Source: a bacterium
Lineage (GTDB): Bacteria; Oederibacteriota; Muellerivitia; Muellerivitales; Muellerivitaceae
NCBI GenBank assembly: GCA_025980505.1
Contig: JAICXI010000071.1
Span: 1 to 7,588, forward strand
DNA: 7,588 nucleotides
Direction of reading: 5' to 3'
The translations under genes and the position numbers were made by a program. A model generated the notes under the pieces. It searched no databases. It had not been told where the DNA came from and saw only the letters and a program-made list of their open reading frames with translations. Within the stretch, counting starts at the first letter, position 1, and each line of letters starts with the position of its first letter. This document shows, piece after piece, positions 6,508 through 7,588 of this stretch.

Positions 6508-6540
6508 GAAAAAGAAAAGTTTTCAGACTTTTCCTTTTTC
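6508..6540. repeat. Long A/T hairpin between the two exported-protein genes
   Basis: The arms GAAAAAGAAAAGT (6508-6520) and ACTTTTCCTTTTTC (6527-6540) pair over 13 bp with one bulged base around a 6-nt loop. On the minus strand the upstream arm contains the purine run GGAAAAAGGAAAAG, the only Shine-Dalgarno-like stretch before the PorV-like start at 6501. The second arm is T-rich and could act as a weak terminator or processing site that sets the ratio of the two gene products. Confidence 0.6.
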
Positions 6541-6548
6541 CTTTCAAT

Positions 6549-7588
6549 TCAATGGGTGACCAATATTTTCACGACACGATGCATCTTTTGTCCGCCGGAG
6601 GGATCCACCCCGTCCAAGACCGCCAAATAAACGCCGGAAGCCACCTTTTGCCCGAACCTGTTGTCCAGGTCCCAACTGGCGGTCCCGCCTGGAGCTATCG
6701 CAAGCGTCCGGATCCATTCCCCGTTGATCGAATACAACAATATCTTACTTTGCCCATCCGCCGGTGTACCAGCAAAAGAAGCGGTAAAACGGATCGTATC
6801 GCCCGCGCGTCCGATATTGGGCATGGCGGCCAGCGCCACTGTTTCGCTGTGGTAAGGAGCCACAAAAGCATCCCTTGCCAGGGAAACGGCGTTTCCGCCG
6901 GTCGGGCTCTCCAGAACCACAAAATGATAATAGCCGTTGGGCACCAGGTTTCCCTTGGCGTCCAGGACGTTCCAAGTCGCGATGACTTGGCCGTTCAAGG
7001 AAATGGCGATGGAGCCACCGGCGCCATTCGGATTCGGCGTGAAGTTGGAAAGCGTCATGGAAAAATTAGTCTCGACCGGGAATAGCACCGACCCGCAAAG
7101 GGTGGCGATCATTTCCCCGCGTTCATCATAGATCGTGACGACCTGCGGGCCACAAGTCGGTGAAGTGACAACCGTCTCGGTGGGCGTAAAGGTAATGGTA
7201 GGGGTGGCGGTGTCGGTGGGCGTAAAGGTGATGGTCGGGCTGTCCGTAGGCGTACGGGTGAAGGTCAAGGTGGCGGTATTGCTGGGGGTCGAGGTCGCGG
7301 TAAGAGTGGCCGTAAAGGTGGGGGTGTTGGTGATGGTCGGTGTGGCGGTATCGGTGGCCGTGTTCGAAGGCGTAAAGCTGGCGCTGTTCGTGGGGCTGTC
7401 GGTGGGCGTGGCGGTATCGGTATTCGTGGCCGTATCGGTCGCGGTATAGGTCGGCGTACCGGTGGCTGTCGGGGTGGCGGAATCCGTCGCCGTGCTCGTC
7501 GACGTCGGGGTCGCGGTGTCGGTCCCCGTGCTGGTGGCCGTGCCGGTGAAGGTGTCCGTCCCCGTCGGCGTAGCCGTATCGGTGGAAG
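6549..7588 (-). CDS. Exported Thr-rich repeat protein with C-terminal FlgD-Ig/sorting-type domain (5' end outside window)
   Basis: The last 345 residues of a larger protein; the frame is open to the right edge. Visible residues 1-144 form a stalk in which almost every second residue is Thr, with Pro, Ala, Asp and Ser between (for example TDTATPTITFTPT). Such regions are usually extended and often O-glycosylated. After CGPQVVTIYDERG come two Ig-like modules: one ending in WNVLDAKGNLVPNGYYHFVV, the other ending in SWDLDNRFGQKVASGVYLAV, followed by a Lys-bearing tail (KMHRVVKILVTH) and the stop. Both match the FlgD-Ig pattern WxxxDxxGxxVxxGxY. The last is also typical of type IX-like C-terminal sorting domains. 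The N-terminus and any catalytic part lie outside the window. A TTG at 7268 could pass as a start but is just a Leu codon inside the repeat. The PorV-like gene follows after 47 bp. Confidence 0.85.
   Translation of the reverse strand, partial: STDTATPTGTDTFTGTATSTGTDTATPTSTSTATDSATPTATGTPTYTATDTATNTDTATPTDSPTNSASFTPSNTATDTATPTITNTPTFTATLTATSTPSNTATLTFTRTPTDSPTITFTPTDTATPTITFTPTETVVTSPTCGPQVVTIYDERGEMIATLCGSVLFPVETNFSMTLSNFTPNPNGAGGSIAISLNGQVIATWNVLDAKGNLVPNGYYHFVVLESPTGGNAVSLARDAFVAPYHSETVALAAMPNIGRAGDTIRFTASFAGTPADGQSKILLYSINGEWIRTLAIAPGGTASWDLDNRFGQKVASGVYLAVLDGVDPSGGQKMHRVVKILVTH
7157..7588 (-). repeat. Thr-codon tandem repeat tract, including a 36-bp duplication
   Basis: The DNA is a degenerate 6-bp periodic array (ACN-NNN on the minus strand) coding the Thr-rich stalk. 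The last two clear units, 7175-7210 and 7211-7246, are 36-bp near-copies, each coding a 12-residue PTITFTPT-type block. The tract runs off the right edge. Arrays of this kind change length by slippage or recombination and are prone to misassembly. Confidence 0.85.

Noticed and set aside
7135..7449. Val/Gly-repeat protein on the plus strand
   Set aside because: It is the reverse reading of the Thr-codon repeat. Low complexity follows from the 6-bp period, and the minus-strand frame continues into real Ig-like domains.

Overview
The window reads as a bacterial chromosome fragment of moderately high GC in which every gene I can support lies on the minus strand. It most likely comes from a Gram-negative, outer-membrane-bearing lineage, because it encodes a PorV/PorQ-type beta-barrel with a signal peptide and a surface-type protein with a long Thr-rich tract and a C-terminal FlgD-Ig/sorting-type domain. 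This combination is common in Elusimicrobiota, Omnitrophota, Fibrobacterota and related candidate phyla. I cannot fix the phylum from the sequence alone.

Layout in the direction of transcription (high to low coordinates): (1) 7588-6549, the 3' end of a gene for a large exported protein: about 144 residues in which nearly every second residue is Thr, then two Ig-like modules, the last resembling a secretion-type C-terminal domain. (2) 6501-5089, a 470-residue PorV/PorQ-like outer-membrane protein with an added fibronectin-like module and a TPR-like tail. These two genes are 47 bp apart, with a long A/T hairpin between them, and probably form one transcription unit. (3) 5088-4775, a 314-bp intergenic region holding a REP-like repeat, a candidate promoter and a strong intrinsic terminator whose T-tract ends only 14 nt before the purA start codon. 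(4) 4774-3446, purA (adenylosuccinate synthetase). (5) 3384-3312, tRNA-Lys(UUU) with its own candidate promoter and no encoded CCA. (6) 3311-2985, a second intergenic region with hairpins, a second copy of the REP-like repeat and a candidate promoter overlapped by an inverted repeat. (7) 2984-2679, a small basic hypothetical protein, followed after 10 bp by (8) 2668-2078, a thioredoxin-fold/peroxiredoxin-like protein. (9) 1915-1, a PAS-PAS-PAS-GGDEF-EAL cyclic-di-GMP signalling protein that starts at TTG and runs off the left edge.

The purA, tRNA and c-di-GMP genes are ordinary in kind. The two points most worth following up are the adjacent pair of a Thr-rich/CTD exported protein and a PorV-like barrel, which looks like a cargo with its outer-membrane shuttle in a type IX-like secretion route, and the terminator placed inside the purA leader, which looks like an attenuator.
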